Part shown: in pieces, positions 49,201-57,620 of the stretch | How the letters are laid out: each line of letters starts with the position of its first letter | Position numbering within the stretch: the stretch's first letter is position 1 | NCBI RefSeq assembly: GCF_000761545.1 | Contig: NZ_JPMY01000046.1 | Coordinates: forward strand, 88,976-152,975 | Origin: Pseudomonas sp. ML96 | GTDB taxonomy: Bacteria > Pseudomonadota > Gammaproteobacteria > Pseudomonadales > Pseudomonadaceae | Length of the DNA: 64,000 nucleotides | Direction: 5' to 3' | The notes under the pieces: generated by a model | Seen by the model: only the letters and a program-made list of their open reading frames with translations | What the model was told of the DNA's origin: nothing | Databases searched by the model: none | Program-made: the position numbers and the translations under genes

Positions 49201-49810
49201 TCTCACCCACGCTCTCGCGCGGCTCGATGCGCAGGTAGGGCTTGCCCAGATGACTGCGCAGCGCCTGCCTCAAGGTGGCTGGCGTCACTCGTTGTTTGGC
49301 CAGAAAGCGCGCCCAGGCCGGGTCGGCCTCGGCCAGTACATGGCGCCAGGCGTCGCCGAGCAGGGCGTCGAGCACCTCGCGGTCGTCCTGGGTCAGCTCG
49401 GCATCGAAGTCACCGCCGGCCTCGAAGGCCGAGTCCTGCAGGGCCCGCTGACAGAAGCCGTGGATGGTGAAGATCGCCGCCTCGTCGAAGCCGTGCACGG
49501 CCAGCAGCAGGCGACGACGCGCCGCCTCGCCGGGGTGGCGACGATGCAGCTCATTGAGGAAGTCATCGCCGCTCGCGCCACCCTCGTACAACGCCAGCAG
49601 CTCGGCCAGGCGCGCGCGGATACGCTCGCGCAGTTCGGCGGTAGCAGCGGTGGTGTAGGTCACCACCAGGATCTGCCCGACGTTCAGTTGCTGCTCCAGC
49701 AGCAGACGGGCATACAGCGCGGTGAGGGTCCAGGTCTTGCCGGTACCGGCGCTGGCCTCGATCAGCGAGCGGCCGGCGAAGGACGAGTCGTGCAGGTTCA
49801 GGCCACTCAT
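46265..49810 (-). CDS. recB: Exodeoxyribonuclease V subunit beta RecB
   Basis: The 1181-residue subunit has an N-terminal UvrD-type 3'-5' helicase: Walker A ASAGTGKT at 19-26, VVTYTTAATAELRERI, LIDEFQDTDPIQYAIFD, and VTIHTSKGLEYPLVFCPFLW. A C-terminal PD-(D/E)XK nuclease contains GFIDLTFEHAGRWYILDYKSNWLG. It degrades and processes double-strand breaks and loads RecA after Chi. It overlaps both recC and recD by 4 bases, so the three are coupled. Confidence 0.97.
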   Translation of the reverse strand: MSGLNLHDSSFAGRSLIEASAGTGKTWTLTALYARLLLEQQLNVGQILVVTYTTAATAELRERIRARLAELLALYEGGASGDDFLNELHRRHPGEAARRRLLLAVHGFDEAAIFTIHGFCQRALQDSAFEAGGDFDAELTQDDREVLDALLGDAWRHVLAEADPAWARFLAKQRVTPATLRQALRSHLGKPYLRIEPRESVGESELNAASAAWQRAAELWRAEGYAWVEVLREHGGLSQSTHKLAKLPLWSAELDAYFADPAALFEAPDGLAKLGAAALLKATKKGFDAPQSGVAEALDALGEALAAAVPAGQQKLIALQVELLDRLNVELPKRKSTQRLLAFDDLLNNLNQALESAAGDDLATRLCEQYPLALIDEFQDTDPIQYAIFDRIYRDGGDLCFVGDPKQAIYAFRGADLATYLQARDAAERQYDLPFNYRSTPELIAALNQLFDRPQPFAEEELVYPPVSAGKKSRATLVLPEQDGSAPLGLVWLGDEGMNKAWAGELAALDTARRIASLLAASAQGAAYFEEDGDKKPLKGGDIAVLVSNHREAASVAAELAARGVPSVRRGRDSVWHSEEAGELAAVLAAYAEPGREGVLRYALATRLLGRDAAQIARCQDDERAWDAERAAAEQYHQLWQQQGFMRVFRAWLDQERVAERLLAGIDGERRLTNLLHLGELLQAESLQRPGLEPLLAWFQGQRGSEGAGEDALLRLESDAERVQIVTIHTSKGLEYPLVFCPFLWDGRLLGQHTDSARCHDEHGQPLLDLGSERLDERLQAARRESFAEKLRLTYVALTRARDRLWLHWGPAALPKAKKDGSLPDEGLHSSALAWLLHGRELPGADALGELAQYLSSREGPALVAELDRLAEASAGLIARLAPLGEESLAAGESRAEAPQALQPFTRSLGSAWRIGSFSGLSAGMHMEAPDRDTLALVDASEPGAGFFAFPRGARAGTCLHAILEDWMRDKGSLEQLVPAALQAHGIDAELWGEIATNQLQAVLDTDLDGQGLRLSALQPSRRLPELGFTFPVERLDVERLRELLADPAHGLPPAMRQAAERLQFDELKGFLKGFIDLTFEHAGRWYILDYKSNWLGPTAAHYGAERLEQAIAAEHYHLQYLIYLVALRRFLRTRLAGFSDEQLGGAWYLFLRGMPAAGVYFARPGDSLLDALDALFGGAA

Positions 49811-52800
49811 TCGGCGTCCTCCTCGGCACTGGCCAGGGCCTTGAGCGCGGGGCCGAGCAGGCGTTCGGCGAGGGCCTCGAAGCGCGCATCGAGCGGCTCG
49901 CGCTGGCGGAAGGCAAGGGCGTACCAGGGGTCGTCAATCTCGCCCGGAATCGGACTGAATTCGGCGCCGTTCCAGGCAGCCTCGGCCTTGTCGCGGGCGG
50001 CGTCGAGCGGCTCCTTGCGGCTCTTGGCGCTGGGCGTGACCAGCGCCTTGGCGAACTCGTAGCTGCTACGGGTGATGAAGGGCGACGGCTCGCACAGCGC
50101 CTCGCGGTAGGCGGCCAGCCAGGGCTCCAGCAACGCCTGGGCATCGCTCAGCGGACCGAGTTGCCAGTCACCGGCCGGTGACACCAGCAGGCTCTCGCGG
50201 GCGATATCCGGCGTGGCGGCCACATTGAGCAGCAGATGGCGCAGCCAGAAGCCGGGCAGGTCCCAGGCGCCGGGAGCGGCCAGGCGCCAGTCGAACAGGC
50301 CGCTGGAAGTCACCCCGTCCAGCCAGCCATGCAGGCGCACGCCGGCCAGTTCGATATCCACCAGCAACGGTTGCGGCGCCTCCTCCGGGCGCGCTTCGAA
50401 CAGACGTGGAGCGAAGGCGCGCACCGGGCCACGCTGCTTGCCCCACAGGGCATGGCCCAGCTCACCGGGCGGCAACCAGCCGGCAGCGCGGGCGATGCGT
50501 CGCTCCTGCTCCTCGGACCAGCCACGCTCCACCGCCTGCAGAGCCAGCTGGCGCAGGCCACGGCGCGCCGGGCCTTCGAGGGCGAAGGGCTCATCGGCGG
50601 CGATGGTCTCGTCGGCATCGGCCAGGCGCAGGCCCAGGCGCTGCTCCAGCAGGAAGCGCGCCGGGTGCTTGAAGCAGTAGAGCAACTGGCTGGGTTCGAT
50701 GGTCAGCCAATCGGCATTGGGTTCCGGCAGGCGCTGGATAAAGGCCGGCGCGCTGGCCGCCGGCGCCTCGGCCAGACGCTGGGCGGCGCGGAACCAGGGC
50801 GAGGCGAAGCCACGCCGCGCGCCCGTCTGCTCGAAGTTGCCAGGCGAGAAGGGCTGCAGCGGATGTTCGATGGTGATGCGCTTACTGGCATCGCTACTCG
50901 CGGTTAGATCGACCGCCTCCAGCAGCTCGCTGACCAGCACCGAGGGCGGCAGCTCGGCGTTGTCGCGCGGGTCGCGGCCGACATAGCTCAAGTACAAACC
51001 ATCGCGGGCACTGAGCAGGGTCTCGAGGAACAGGTAGCGGTCGTCCAGGCGTCGCGCGCGGTCGCCACGCCGTGGGCGCTTGGCAATCAGGTCGAAGCCG
51101 GCGGCCGGGGTGCGCCGGGGCAGGGCGCCGTCGTCCAGGCCGAGCAGGCAAACTTGGCGGAACGGCAGGCTGCGCATCGGCACCATGGTGCAGAAGGTCA
51201 CCGCGCCAGTGAGGAAGCCCGAGGCGCCGCTGCCGCTCTCCAGCGCAGCGCCGAGCTGCTGGCGCACCAGCGCCAGTTCCACCGGCCGGGTGATGGCAGA
51301 GTCCTCGGCCTGGCGCGCCAGGGCCGCACAGGCCTGGCTGAGCAGGAGCAGGGTGTCGCCGGACTCGCGCTCATCGAACAGCGCATCGATCAGGCCCTGC
51401 AGGTCCAGCGCCCAGTCGGCCAGCGGGCGGGCGCGCTGCAGGCGTTCGGCGAGGCCGGCGAGCTGTTCGACGAAGGCGCATAGGCGGCCGAGCAGTTGCG
51501 CGCGGGCGCCTTCCAGGGCGTCCAGCGGCAGGCTGTCGCCGAGCAGCGGCACGCCATCGCCGGCCAGTTGCGGCGGCGCGACGAAACCGAGCAGCAGGCG
51601 GTCCAGACCCTGGCGCCAGGTGAAGGCTTCGTCCGCCGGCAAGTCGAGGGCGGCGCGATGGCCGCCATCACGACCCCAGCGCACACCGGCCTGGCGCAGC
51701 CAGTCGCGCAGCAGTGGCAGGTCCTCGGCCTCGATGCCGGCGCGACGGGCGATGGCCGGCTGCTCCAGCCAGGCGAGGATTTCCTCGGCGGCGAAACGGC
51801 TCTCCGGCAGGCTGAGCAGGCCGATGAAAGCCTCGATCAGCGGCGTCTCGGCGCGCAGGCTGCGGTCGGCCAGGCTGTAGGGAATATATGGCGCGCCTTC
51901 GCGGCGAGCGGCTCCTGTAGAAGAGAAAATGGCCTCGATATAGGGCGCGTAGCGCTCGATATCCGGGGTCAGCACCACCACCTGGTCCGGGCTCAGCTGT
52001 GGGTCGGCGGCGAAGCGGGCGAGCAGCTGGTCATGCAGGATTTCCACCTCGCGCAGCGGCGAGTGGGCGATATGCAGCTCCAGCGAACGATCGTCCGCAC
52101 GCAGATTCAGGCGCTCCTCGGCCGTGCGGGTGCGCAGGCGCAGGATGTCCTGCTGCAGGGCGTGCAGCAGGCTGTCGTCGGAAAGCTCGTTGTCCTGCGG
52201 GTAGATGCCGTGCTCCTCGGCGATCTGCCCGAGCAGGCTGTCGAAGAAGTCGCGGCCCTGCTTGCCCAGGCTGGCCAGCAGCGGGTGGCCGACATCGAGG
52301 TACCAGTCATCCGGGCCGACCTCGGACTGCGCCAGCTCGCGCACATCGCGAATCTCGCCCCAGGCCTCGCGGCAGGGATTGAGGGCGAACACGATAACGT
52401 CGGTGTGCCGCGCCAGCCCTTCCAGCACGCGCAGGTGATGCGGCGGCAGCGAGCTGATGCCGAACACCAGCAGACGCTCGGGCATCTCGGCAATAGGCTG
52501 ATCGGCATGCAGCCGCGCCAGCAGCTCACCAAGCAGACGCGCACGGTGCGGGTGGCCGTCCTTGGTCAGCTCGGCCCAGAGCAGCGCCTGCCAAGCCTCG
52601 TCTGGGCCCAGCTCGCACAGCTCGCCACGCTCCCAGGCGGCCAGCCAGTCGTCGCGATAGAGCAGGTACTGGTCGAACACGTCGGCGATCTTCGCCGCCA
52701 GGGCCAGGCGGCGGCGTTCGTCGCCGCCGTCCAGATAACGCTCGAGCCGCTCGGCGCGGGCCAGGTTGGCCGGCTCACACAGCCAGTCATACAGGCGCCA

Positions 52801-53073
52801 GGTCATCGCCTGCGGGTTGAACGCCGACTGCTCCGGAAGGGCGCCGAGCACCTGGCGCGCCAGGGCCCAGACGAAGCTCGACGGTAGCTGCACATCGAGG
52901 TGCATGGCGATGCCCTGCTCGCGCGCCAGCTGCAGGGTCAGCCAGCGGCCGATACCCTGGCTCGGCACCACCACCCGCGCCGGCGCCAGCACGTCCGCCT
53001 GCGGCTGGGCGAGCAGCTTGCAGGCCAGCAGGCCGAGGGTTTCCAGGTCGGGGGCGTGGTACAGGCTGAGCAT
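49807..53073 (-). CDS. recC: Exodeoxyribonuclease V subunit gamma RecC
   Basis: The 1088-residue subunit holds the complex together and reads Chi. It starts MLSLYHAPDLETLGLLACKLLAQPQADVLAPARVVVPSQGIGRWLTLQLARE. Blocks include RLLVFGISSLPPHHLRVLEGLARHTDV and FCTMVPMRSLPFRQVCLLGLDDGALPR. It is the first gene of the recCBD set, in the order usual for pseudomonads, and is divergent from a small unknown gene 150 bp away. The ribosome site is weak. Confidence 0.95.
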   Translation of the reverse strand: MLSLYHAPDLETLGLLACKLLAQPQADVLAPARVVVPSQGIGRWLTLQLAREQGIAMHLDVQLPSSFVWALARQVLGALPEQSAFNPQAMTWRLYDWLCEPANLARAERLERYLDGGDERRRLALAAKIADVFDQYLLYRDDWLAAWERGELCELGPDEAWQALLWAELTKDGHPHRARLLGELLARLHADQPIAEMPERLLVFGISSLPPHHLRVLEGLARHTDVIVFALNPCREAWGEIRDVRELAQSEVGPDDWYLDVGHPLLASLGKQGRDFFDSLLGQIAEEHGIYPQDNELSDDSLLHALQQDILRLRTRTAEERLNLRADDRSLELHIAHSPLREVEILHDQLLARFAADPQLSPDQVVVLTPDIERYAPYIEAIFSSTGAARREGAPYIPYSLADRSLRAETPLIEAFIGLLSLPESRFAAEEILAWLEQPAIARRAGIEAEDLPLLRDWLRQAGVRWGRDGGHRAALDLPADEAFTWRQGLDRLLLGFVAPPQLAGDGVPLLGDSLPLDALEGARAQLLGRLCAFVEQLAGLAERLQRARPLADWALDLQGLIDALFDERESGDTLLLLSQACAALARQAEDSAITRPVELALVRQQLGAALESGSGASGFLTGAVTFCTMVPMRSLPFRQVCLLGLDDGALPRRTPAAGFDLIAKRPRRGDRARRLDDRYLFLETLLSARDGLYLSYVGRDPRDNAELPPSVLVSELLEAVDLTASSDASKRITIEHPLQPFSPGNFEQTGARRGFASPWFRAAQRLAEAPAASAPAFIQRLPEPNADWLTIEPSQLLYCFKHPARFLLEQRLGLRLADADETIAADEPFALEGPARRGLRQLALQAVERGWSEEQERRIARAAGWLPPGELGHALWGKQRGPVRAFAPRLFEARPEEAPQPLLVDIELAGVRLHGWLDGVTSSGLFDWRLAAPGAWDLPGFWLRHLLLNVAATPDIARESLLVSPAGDWQLGPLSDAQALLEPWLAAYREALCEPSPFITRSSYEFAKALVTPSAKSRKEPLDAARDKAEAAWNGAEFSPIPGEIDDPWYALAFRQREPLDARFEALAERLLGPALKALASAEEDAE

Positions 53074-53223
53074 GAATGGGGGCGTCCGGTGATTGCTCGC
53101 TAGGGTAGCAGTTCGCGCCCGACGAATGGCCGTGAGCCTGCGCCGTCGGCTTGACCGGGATCAACTGGCCAAGCGCCAGTACGGCTATCGTGCCCCCATC
53201 ACTTCACTGCCGCGTCCCCCGCC

Positions 53224-53514
53224 ATGTCCAGCCCCTTACGCATCGCCTGTAGCGACCCACAGCTGGCCTGTGAGTTGCGCCATCTGCTCGGCCACTGCGA
53301 GGTGATCGAGAGCCCGCACCAGTGCAGCCAGGCGCCGCTGTGCCGCTGGCTGGGCGATGCTCGAGTGGACACGGCGGCGCGGATGAAGGATGCCCTGAGC
53401 GACACCGTCGCCACCCTCGAACGTACCCGCCACGCCTTCCGCTCCCGTGAGCTGGGCCAGCTGCGCCGGCGCCTGGAGCAATTGTTGGTCGAATTGTCAG
53501 CGCCACTCGAATGA
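53224..53514 (+). CDS. Small protein of unknown function divergent from recC
   Basis: I do not recognise a family. The 96-residue protein has a Cys- and His-containing N-terminal half (LACELRHLLGHCEVIESPHQCSQAPLCRWLGDARVD) and a helical, charged C-terminal half (about 52-92) that could form a coiled coil. There is no signal peptide or membrane span. The two cysteines in HQCSQAPLC, with nearby His and Cys, could bind a metal. Codon use matches its neighbours, which supports a real gene. A promoter-like sequence for the downstream leader lies over its last codons. Confidence 0.6.
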   Translation: MSSPLRIACSDPQLACELRHLLGHCEVIESPHQCSQAPLCRWLGDARVDTAARMKDALSDTVATLERTRHAFRSRELGQLRRRLEQLLVELSAPLE

Positions 53515-53522
53515 GGTAGAAC
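53494..53522 (+). promoter_or_regulatory. Sigma-70-type promoter-like sequence for the GGDEF-EAL leader RNA
   Basis: TTGTCA (53494-53499) and TAGAAC (53517-53522) are separated by exactly 17 bp, matching 5 of 6 and 4 of 6 consensus bases. The predicted start is near 53529, just before a run of hairpins and an intrinsic terminator. Confidence 0.5.
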
Positions 53523-53528
53523 CGCCGT

Positions 53529-53646
53529 TATCGAAGGTTCCGCCGCAAGGTGGAGACCGGCTTTGCCGGGCAGGACGAATGGGCCTGCAAGACGAAGCGC
53601 CGCGACGTCGCGTTCCCCCAGGGATGCGCCGTGCGGCGCTTTTTTT
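53529..53646 (+). ncRNA. Candidate structured leader/attenuator or small RNA upstream of the globin-GGDEF-EAL gene
   Basis: Between a promoter-like sequence and the next gene lie three adjacent hairpins: TCCGCC-GCAA-GGTGGA (53539-53554, GNRA loop), CCGGC-TTT-GCCGG (53557-53569) and GCAGG/CCTGC (53570-53588). An intrinsic terminator follows, GCGCC-GTGC-GGCGC (53626-53639) plus seven T's. AGCGCCGC (53596-53603) can pair perfectly with GCGGCGCT (53633-53640), so two exclusive folds exist at the terminator. The terminator ends 34 bp before the coding start. It matches no riboswitch class I know. It could be an attenuator or a separate RNA of about 118 nt. Confidence 0.5.
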
Positions 53647-53679
53647 GTGCCCGCAGAAAAGCAGTGGAAGGGATATGCC

Positions 53680-55926
53680 ATGAAGTCAGAGGAAAGCCTG
53701 CAGGACCTGATCGGGCGGATCGGTCTGGATGACGGGGAGATTCGCGAACGCCTGCGCCTGCTCGACTGGGGGCGCGCCGACCCGCAGCGCCTGAACGCCG
53801 GGGCGGACGAGGTGAGCAGCGCGCACCTGGTGTTCGTCGACCGCCTGTACCAGCACCTCGGACGCTTCATGGGCCCGGCCGCGCTGCTCAACGACGAGCA
53901 GCAGGTGGCCAACCTCAAGCACAGCCAACTCGACTACTACCAGCGCCTGTGGCGTGGGCCCTACGACCACGACTATCTCAACGGGCGCCTGCGCATCGGC
54001 CTGATCCACCAGGTGGCCGGCGTCGAGCCCAAGTGGTACCTGGCCGGCTACCGCCTGTACCTGGACGCCATGCACGACGCGCTGTTCCACGACCAGCCGC
54101 GCGCCGAGCTGTTCGCCAGCCTGCTCAAGGCGGTGTTCTTCGACATGACCCTGGCCATCGATACCTATGGCGCCGCTCAACGACGCGCCCTGGAGGACAG
54201 CGAGGCGCGCTTCGCCCGTGCCCTGCGCGGGGCCAACGACGGGCTGTGGGACTGGCACCTGGAGCACGACCGCCTGTACGTCTCCGAACGCTGGGCGCAG
54301 ATGCTCGAACTCAGCCGCGACGCCCTCGGCGAGGGCTGCGCCGCCTGGTTCTCGCGGGTCCACCCGGACGACCTGCCGGGCCTGCGCCAGGCCATCGACG
54401 CGCACCTCGGCGGGCGCACCGCGCTGCTGCATCACGAGTACCGCATGCGCCGCCGGCGCGGCGACTACCTGTGGGTGCTGGCACGTGGCGTGGTCGAGCT
54501 GGACCCGGACGGCCAGCGCCGTATGGCCGGTTCGCAGACCGACATCAGCGCGCGCAAGCTGGTCGAGCACCAGCTGCAGCACGCCGCGCGCCACGACCCG
54601 CTGACCGGCCTGGCCAACCGCCTGCGCCTCGACGAGCTGCTGCAGCAGACCCTACAGCAACTGGCCAAGCCCGGTGCACGCCAGGCCGCGCTGCTGTTTA
54701 TCGACCTCGACCGCTTCAAGCTGATCAACGACAGCCTCGGCCACCACAGCGGCGACCAGGTGCTGGTGGAGGTCGGCCGGCGCCTGCAGCACTGCCTGCG
54801 CCCGGGCGACCACCTGTTCCGCTTCGGCGGTGACGAGTTCGTCGTGCTGCTCAACGACCTGGCCAGCATGGCCGACGCCGAACAGGTGGCGCAGCGCATG
54901 CTCGAAGCCCTGCACCATCCGCTGCACCTCGGCGAGCAGACCCTGGTGGTCAGCGCCAGCATCGGCGTGGCCGGGCTGCGCGCCAGCGCCGATCCCTCCG
55001 AGGCACTGCAGGCCGCCGACCTCGCCCTGTACCGTGCTAAGCAGGCCGGCAAGGCGCAGTACGCGCGCTACAGCCACGAGCTGCAGGCCGCCGCGCGGCG
55101 CCAGCTGGAGCTGGAGAGCGCCCTCGGCCAGGCCCTGCAGCGCGACGAGTTCGTCCTCCACTACCAGCCGATCTGCCGCATCGACCAGGGCCAGCCGCGC
55201 CTGATCGGGGTCGAGGCGCTGCTGCGCTGGCGCTATGGCGAGCAGCTGATCCAGCCGCAGGAATTCATTCCCTCGCTGGAGGAGTCCGGCGAGATCCTCC
55301 GTGTCGGCGACTGGGTGCTGCGCCAGGCCTGCCGCCAGGTGCGCGCCTGGCAGCTGCAGGGCCAGGTGCACCTGCGCTGCTCGGTCAACCTGTCCAGCCG
55401 GCAGCTGCAGCAGGACGACTTCGTCGCGCGCCTCACCGACATCCTCATGGACAGCGACCTGGCGCCCTCCAGCCTGGTGCTGGAGATCACCGAGAGCCAG
55501 CTGATGCGCGACTGCACCGCGACCCTGATCGCCCTGCGCGAGCTGGGCAGCCTCGGCGTGCGCCTGGCGCTGGACGACTTCGGCACCGGCTATTCCTCGC
55601 TGGGCTACCTCAAGCGCTTCCCGCTGCACATCCTCAAGGTCGACAAGAGCTTCATCGACGGCGCCGACGCCGAGTCGCGGGCGATCAGCCGCGCCATCAT
55701 CGGCCTCGGCCGCAGCCTGGGCCTGGAGGTGGTGGCCGAGGGCGTGGAGCGCGACGAACAGCTCGACTTCCTGCATCGCGAGAGCTGCCGCCTGGCCCAG
55801 GGCTACTGGTTCAGCCGGCCGCGCCCAGCCGCCGAGCTGGAGCGCCTGTTCGTCGCCGAGCACGGCAGCGAAGGCCTCTGGTGCCTGCTCCCCGAATCCA
55901 ATCAATCTCCGGAAATCCAGCCATGA
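53680..55926 (+). CDS. Globin-coupled PAS-GGDEF-EAL protein (c-di-GMP synthesis/degradation, haem sensor)
   Basis: The 748-residue cytoplasmic protein has four parts. A globin-coupled-sensor domain (about 1-165) has the probable haem-binding His110 in IGLIHQVAGVEPKWYLAGYRLYLDAM. A PAS domain (about 178-295) follows. The GGDEF domain has an intact GGDEF at 383-387 and I-site RPGD at 374-377. The EAL domain has EALLRW at 512-517 and DDFGTGYSSL. Both catalytic motifs are complete, so it may make or cleave c-di-GMP depending on gas binding. ATG 53680 follows GAAGGGA. Its stop overlaps the start of an Aer-like receptor (ATGA), so the two are co-translated. Confidence 0.92.
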   Translation: MKSEESLQDLIGRIGLDDGEIRERLRLLDWGRADPQRLNAGADEVSSAHLVFVDRLYQHLGRFMGPAALLNDEQQVANLKHSQLDYYQRLWRGPYDHDYLNGRLRIGLIHQVAGVEPKWYLAGYRLYLDAMHDALFHDQPRAELFASLLKAVFFDMTLAIDTYGAAQRRALEDSEARFARALRGANDGLWDWHLEHDRLYVSERWAQMLELSRDALGEGCAAWFSRVHPDDLPGLRQAIDAHLGGRTALLHHEYRMRRRRGDYLWVLARGVVELDPDGQRRMAGSQTDISARKLVEHQLQHAARHDPLTGLANRLRLDELLQQTLQQLAKPGARQAALLFIDLDRFKLINDSLGHHSGDQVLVEVGRRLQHCLRPGDHLFRFGGDEFVVLLNDLASMADAEQVAQRMLEALHHPLHLGEQTLVVSASIGVAGLRASADPSEALQAADLALYRAKQAGKAQYARYSHELQAAARRQLELESALGQALQRDEFVLHYQPICRIDQGQPRLIGVEALLRWRYGEQLIQPQEFIPSLEESGEILRVGDWVLRQACRQVRAWQLQGQVHLRCSVNLSSRQLQQDDFVARLTDILMDSDLAPSSLVLEITESQLMRDCTATLIALRELGSLGVRLALDDFGTGYSSLGYLKRFPLHILKVDKSFIDGADAESRAISRAIIGLGRSLGLEVVAEGVERDEQLDFLHRESCRLAQGYWFSRPRPAAELERLFVAEHGSEGLWCLLPESNQSPEIQP

Positions 55927-57512
55927 AGCTCAACCTGCCGATCAGCCAGCGTGAGGTGGCGGTCGACCCGCGCGCCAATATCCTCTCCACCACCGACCTC
56001 AAGGGCGTGATCACCTACGTCAACCCGGACTTCGTCGCCGTCAGCGGTTTCAGCGAAGCCGAGCTGCTCGGCCACAGCCACAACCAGGTGCGCCACCCGG
56101 ACATGCCGGCGGCGGCCTTCGCCCACCTGTGGCAGACGCTCAAGGCCGGGCGCTCGTGGATGGGCCTGGTGAAGAACCGCTGCAAGAATGGCGATCACTA
56201 CTGGGTCAGCGCCTTCGCCACCCCGGTAGTACGTGGCGGCGCAGTGGTGGAGTACCAGTCGGTGCGCAACCATGCCGCGCCCGCGCTGGTCGAGCGCGCC
56301 GAGCCGCTGTACCGCGCGCTGGCTGCCGGGCAGACGCCAAGCGCATTGCGCCCGCCACGCCTGAGCGCGGTCGGCAGCCTGGCCCTGCTGGTGGCCGCCG
56401 GGCCGCTGGCCGGTGCCGCGCTGCTCGGCCTGGCCAATGCCCTACCACTGCTGCCGGCACTGGCCGGTGGCGCGCTGCTCGGCGCCGGCCTCGCCGGCCT
56501 GGTGCACTGGCGCCTGCGCCCGCTGCAGGCGCTGACCCGCCAGGCCCGGCGCATCGCCGACAATCCGCTGAGCCAGCTGGTGTACAGCGGGCGCAACGAC
56601 TGCTTCGGGCAGATCGCCTTCGCCCTGCACAGCCTGGAGGCCGAGGCCGGAGCCATGGTCGGGCGCATCGCCGACTCGGCGCGCCAGCTCAGCGACGACG
56701 CCGGCGAGCTGGCCGCGGCGCTAGACTGCAACCGCGGCGCCAGCCTGCTGCAACAGCAGGAGACCGAGCAGGTGGCCTGCGCCGTCGACCAGCTGGCTAG
56801 CAGCGTGCAGGAGGTGGCGCGCCACGCCCAGCTCAGCGCCAGTGCCGCCGCCGAGGCCAACCATGCCACCGACAGCGGCCTGCGCCAGGTCGAGCAGACC
56901 CGCCGGCAGATCGCCGTACTGGCCGACGAGGTGCTGCGCGGCAACCGGGTGATCCAGCAGCTGCAGGGCCACAGCCAGGAGATCGACCAGGTCATCGAGG
57001 TGATCCACGCCATCGCCGAGCAGACCAACCTGCTGGCGCTCAACGCCGCCATCGAGGCGGCCCGTGCCGGCGAGGCCGGGCGCGGCTTCGCCGTGGTCGC
57101 CGACGAGGTGCGCGGCCTGGCCAGCCGCACGCAGCAGTCCACCGCGCAGATCCAGAGCATCATCGAGCGCCTGCAGCAGGGCACGGCGGCGGCGGTGACG
57201 GCCATGCAGCGCAGCCAGGACCAGGCCCAGGGTAGCGTCGACAACGCCCTGCAGGCAGCCGAGGCGCTGGCCGGGATCAACCGCCAGGTCGAGGCGATCA
57301 GCGGCATGAGCCTGCAGATCGCCACCGCCGTGGAAGAGCAGAGCGCGGTGGGCGAGGACATCCAGCGCAACCTCGACGGTATCCGCGAGGCCGGCCACAG
57401 CAGCGTCGCCGCCAGCGGCCGCAGCCGCAGCAGCGCCGAGCACGTGGCAGCCCTGGCCGAGCGCCTGCAGCTGCTGGTGGAGCAGTTCCGCGGCCGGCAA
57501 CAACAAGGCTGA
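55923..57512 (+). CDS. Aer-like PAS methyl-accepting chemotaxis (aerotaxis) receptor
   Basis: This 529-residue receptor has an N-terminal PAS domain (about 20-125; TYVNPDFVAVSGFSEAELLGHSHNQVRHPDMP to KNGDHYWVSAFATPV) closely resembling the FAD-binding PAS of Aer. Two membrane spans (about 155-200) are separated by only a short turn, and a HAMP-like linker follows. The signalling tip is AIAEQTNLLALNAAIEAARAGEAGRGFAVVADEVRGLASRTQ. There is no periplasmic ligand domain, so it senses internal redox or oxygen. The 4-nt overlap with the globin-GGDEF-EAL gene suggests a shared role in oxygen-guided behaviour. Confidence 0.92.
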   Translation: MKLNLPISQREVAVDPRANILSTTDLKGVITYVNPDFVAVSGFSEAELLGHSHNQVRHPDMPAAAFAHLWQTLKAGRSWMGLVKNRCKNGDHYWVSAFATPVVRGGAVVEYQSVRNHAAPALVERAEPLYRALAAGQTPSALRPPRLSAVGSLALLVAAGPLAGAALLGLANALPLLPALAGGALLGAGLAGLVHWRLRPLQALTRQARRIADNPLSQLVYSGRNDCFGQIAFALHSLEAEAGAMVGRIADSARQLSDDAGELAAALDCNRGASLLQQQETEQVACAVDQLASSVQEVARHAQLSASAAAEANHATDSGLRQVEQTRRQIAVLADEVLRGNRVIQQLQGHSQEIDQVIEVIHAIAEQTNLLALNAAIEAARAGEAGRGFAVVADEVRGLASRTQQSTAQIQSIIERLQQGTAAAVTAMQRSQDQAQGSVDNALQAAEALAGINRQVEAISGMSLQIATAVEEQSAVGEDIQRNLDGIREAGHSSVAASGRSRSSAEHVAALAERLQLLVEQFRGRQQQG

Positions 57513-57519
57513 ACCGGCT

Positions 57520-57563
57520 GGCGCCTTCCCCTATCTACAACTAAAGCTAAACAGGAGGGCGCC
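57520..57563 (+). promoter_or_regulatory. Inverted repeat before the Na/Pi cotransporter gene
   Basis: GGCGCCTTCC (57520-57529) and GGAGGGCGCC (57554-57563) are complementary except for one G-T pair, with a 24-nt AT-richer loop. There is no T-run. It may be a weak terminator of the receptor gene or part of the leader of the next gene. Confidence 0.35.
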
Positions 57564-57620
57564 GGAGAATCGCGTCCGTCAAAGAAGAGCGAGCCCCGAT
57601 AGCACCAAGGAGGCTGCGCC

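Noticed and set aside
53529..53646. Known c-di-GMP (GEMM), fluoride, ZTP, glycine or SAH riboswitch in the leader
   Set aside because: None of their conserved cores is present; I keep it as an unassigned structured leader.
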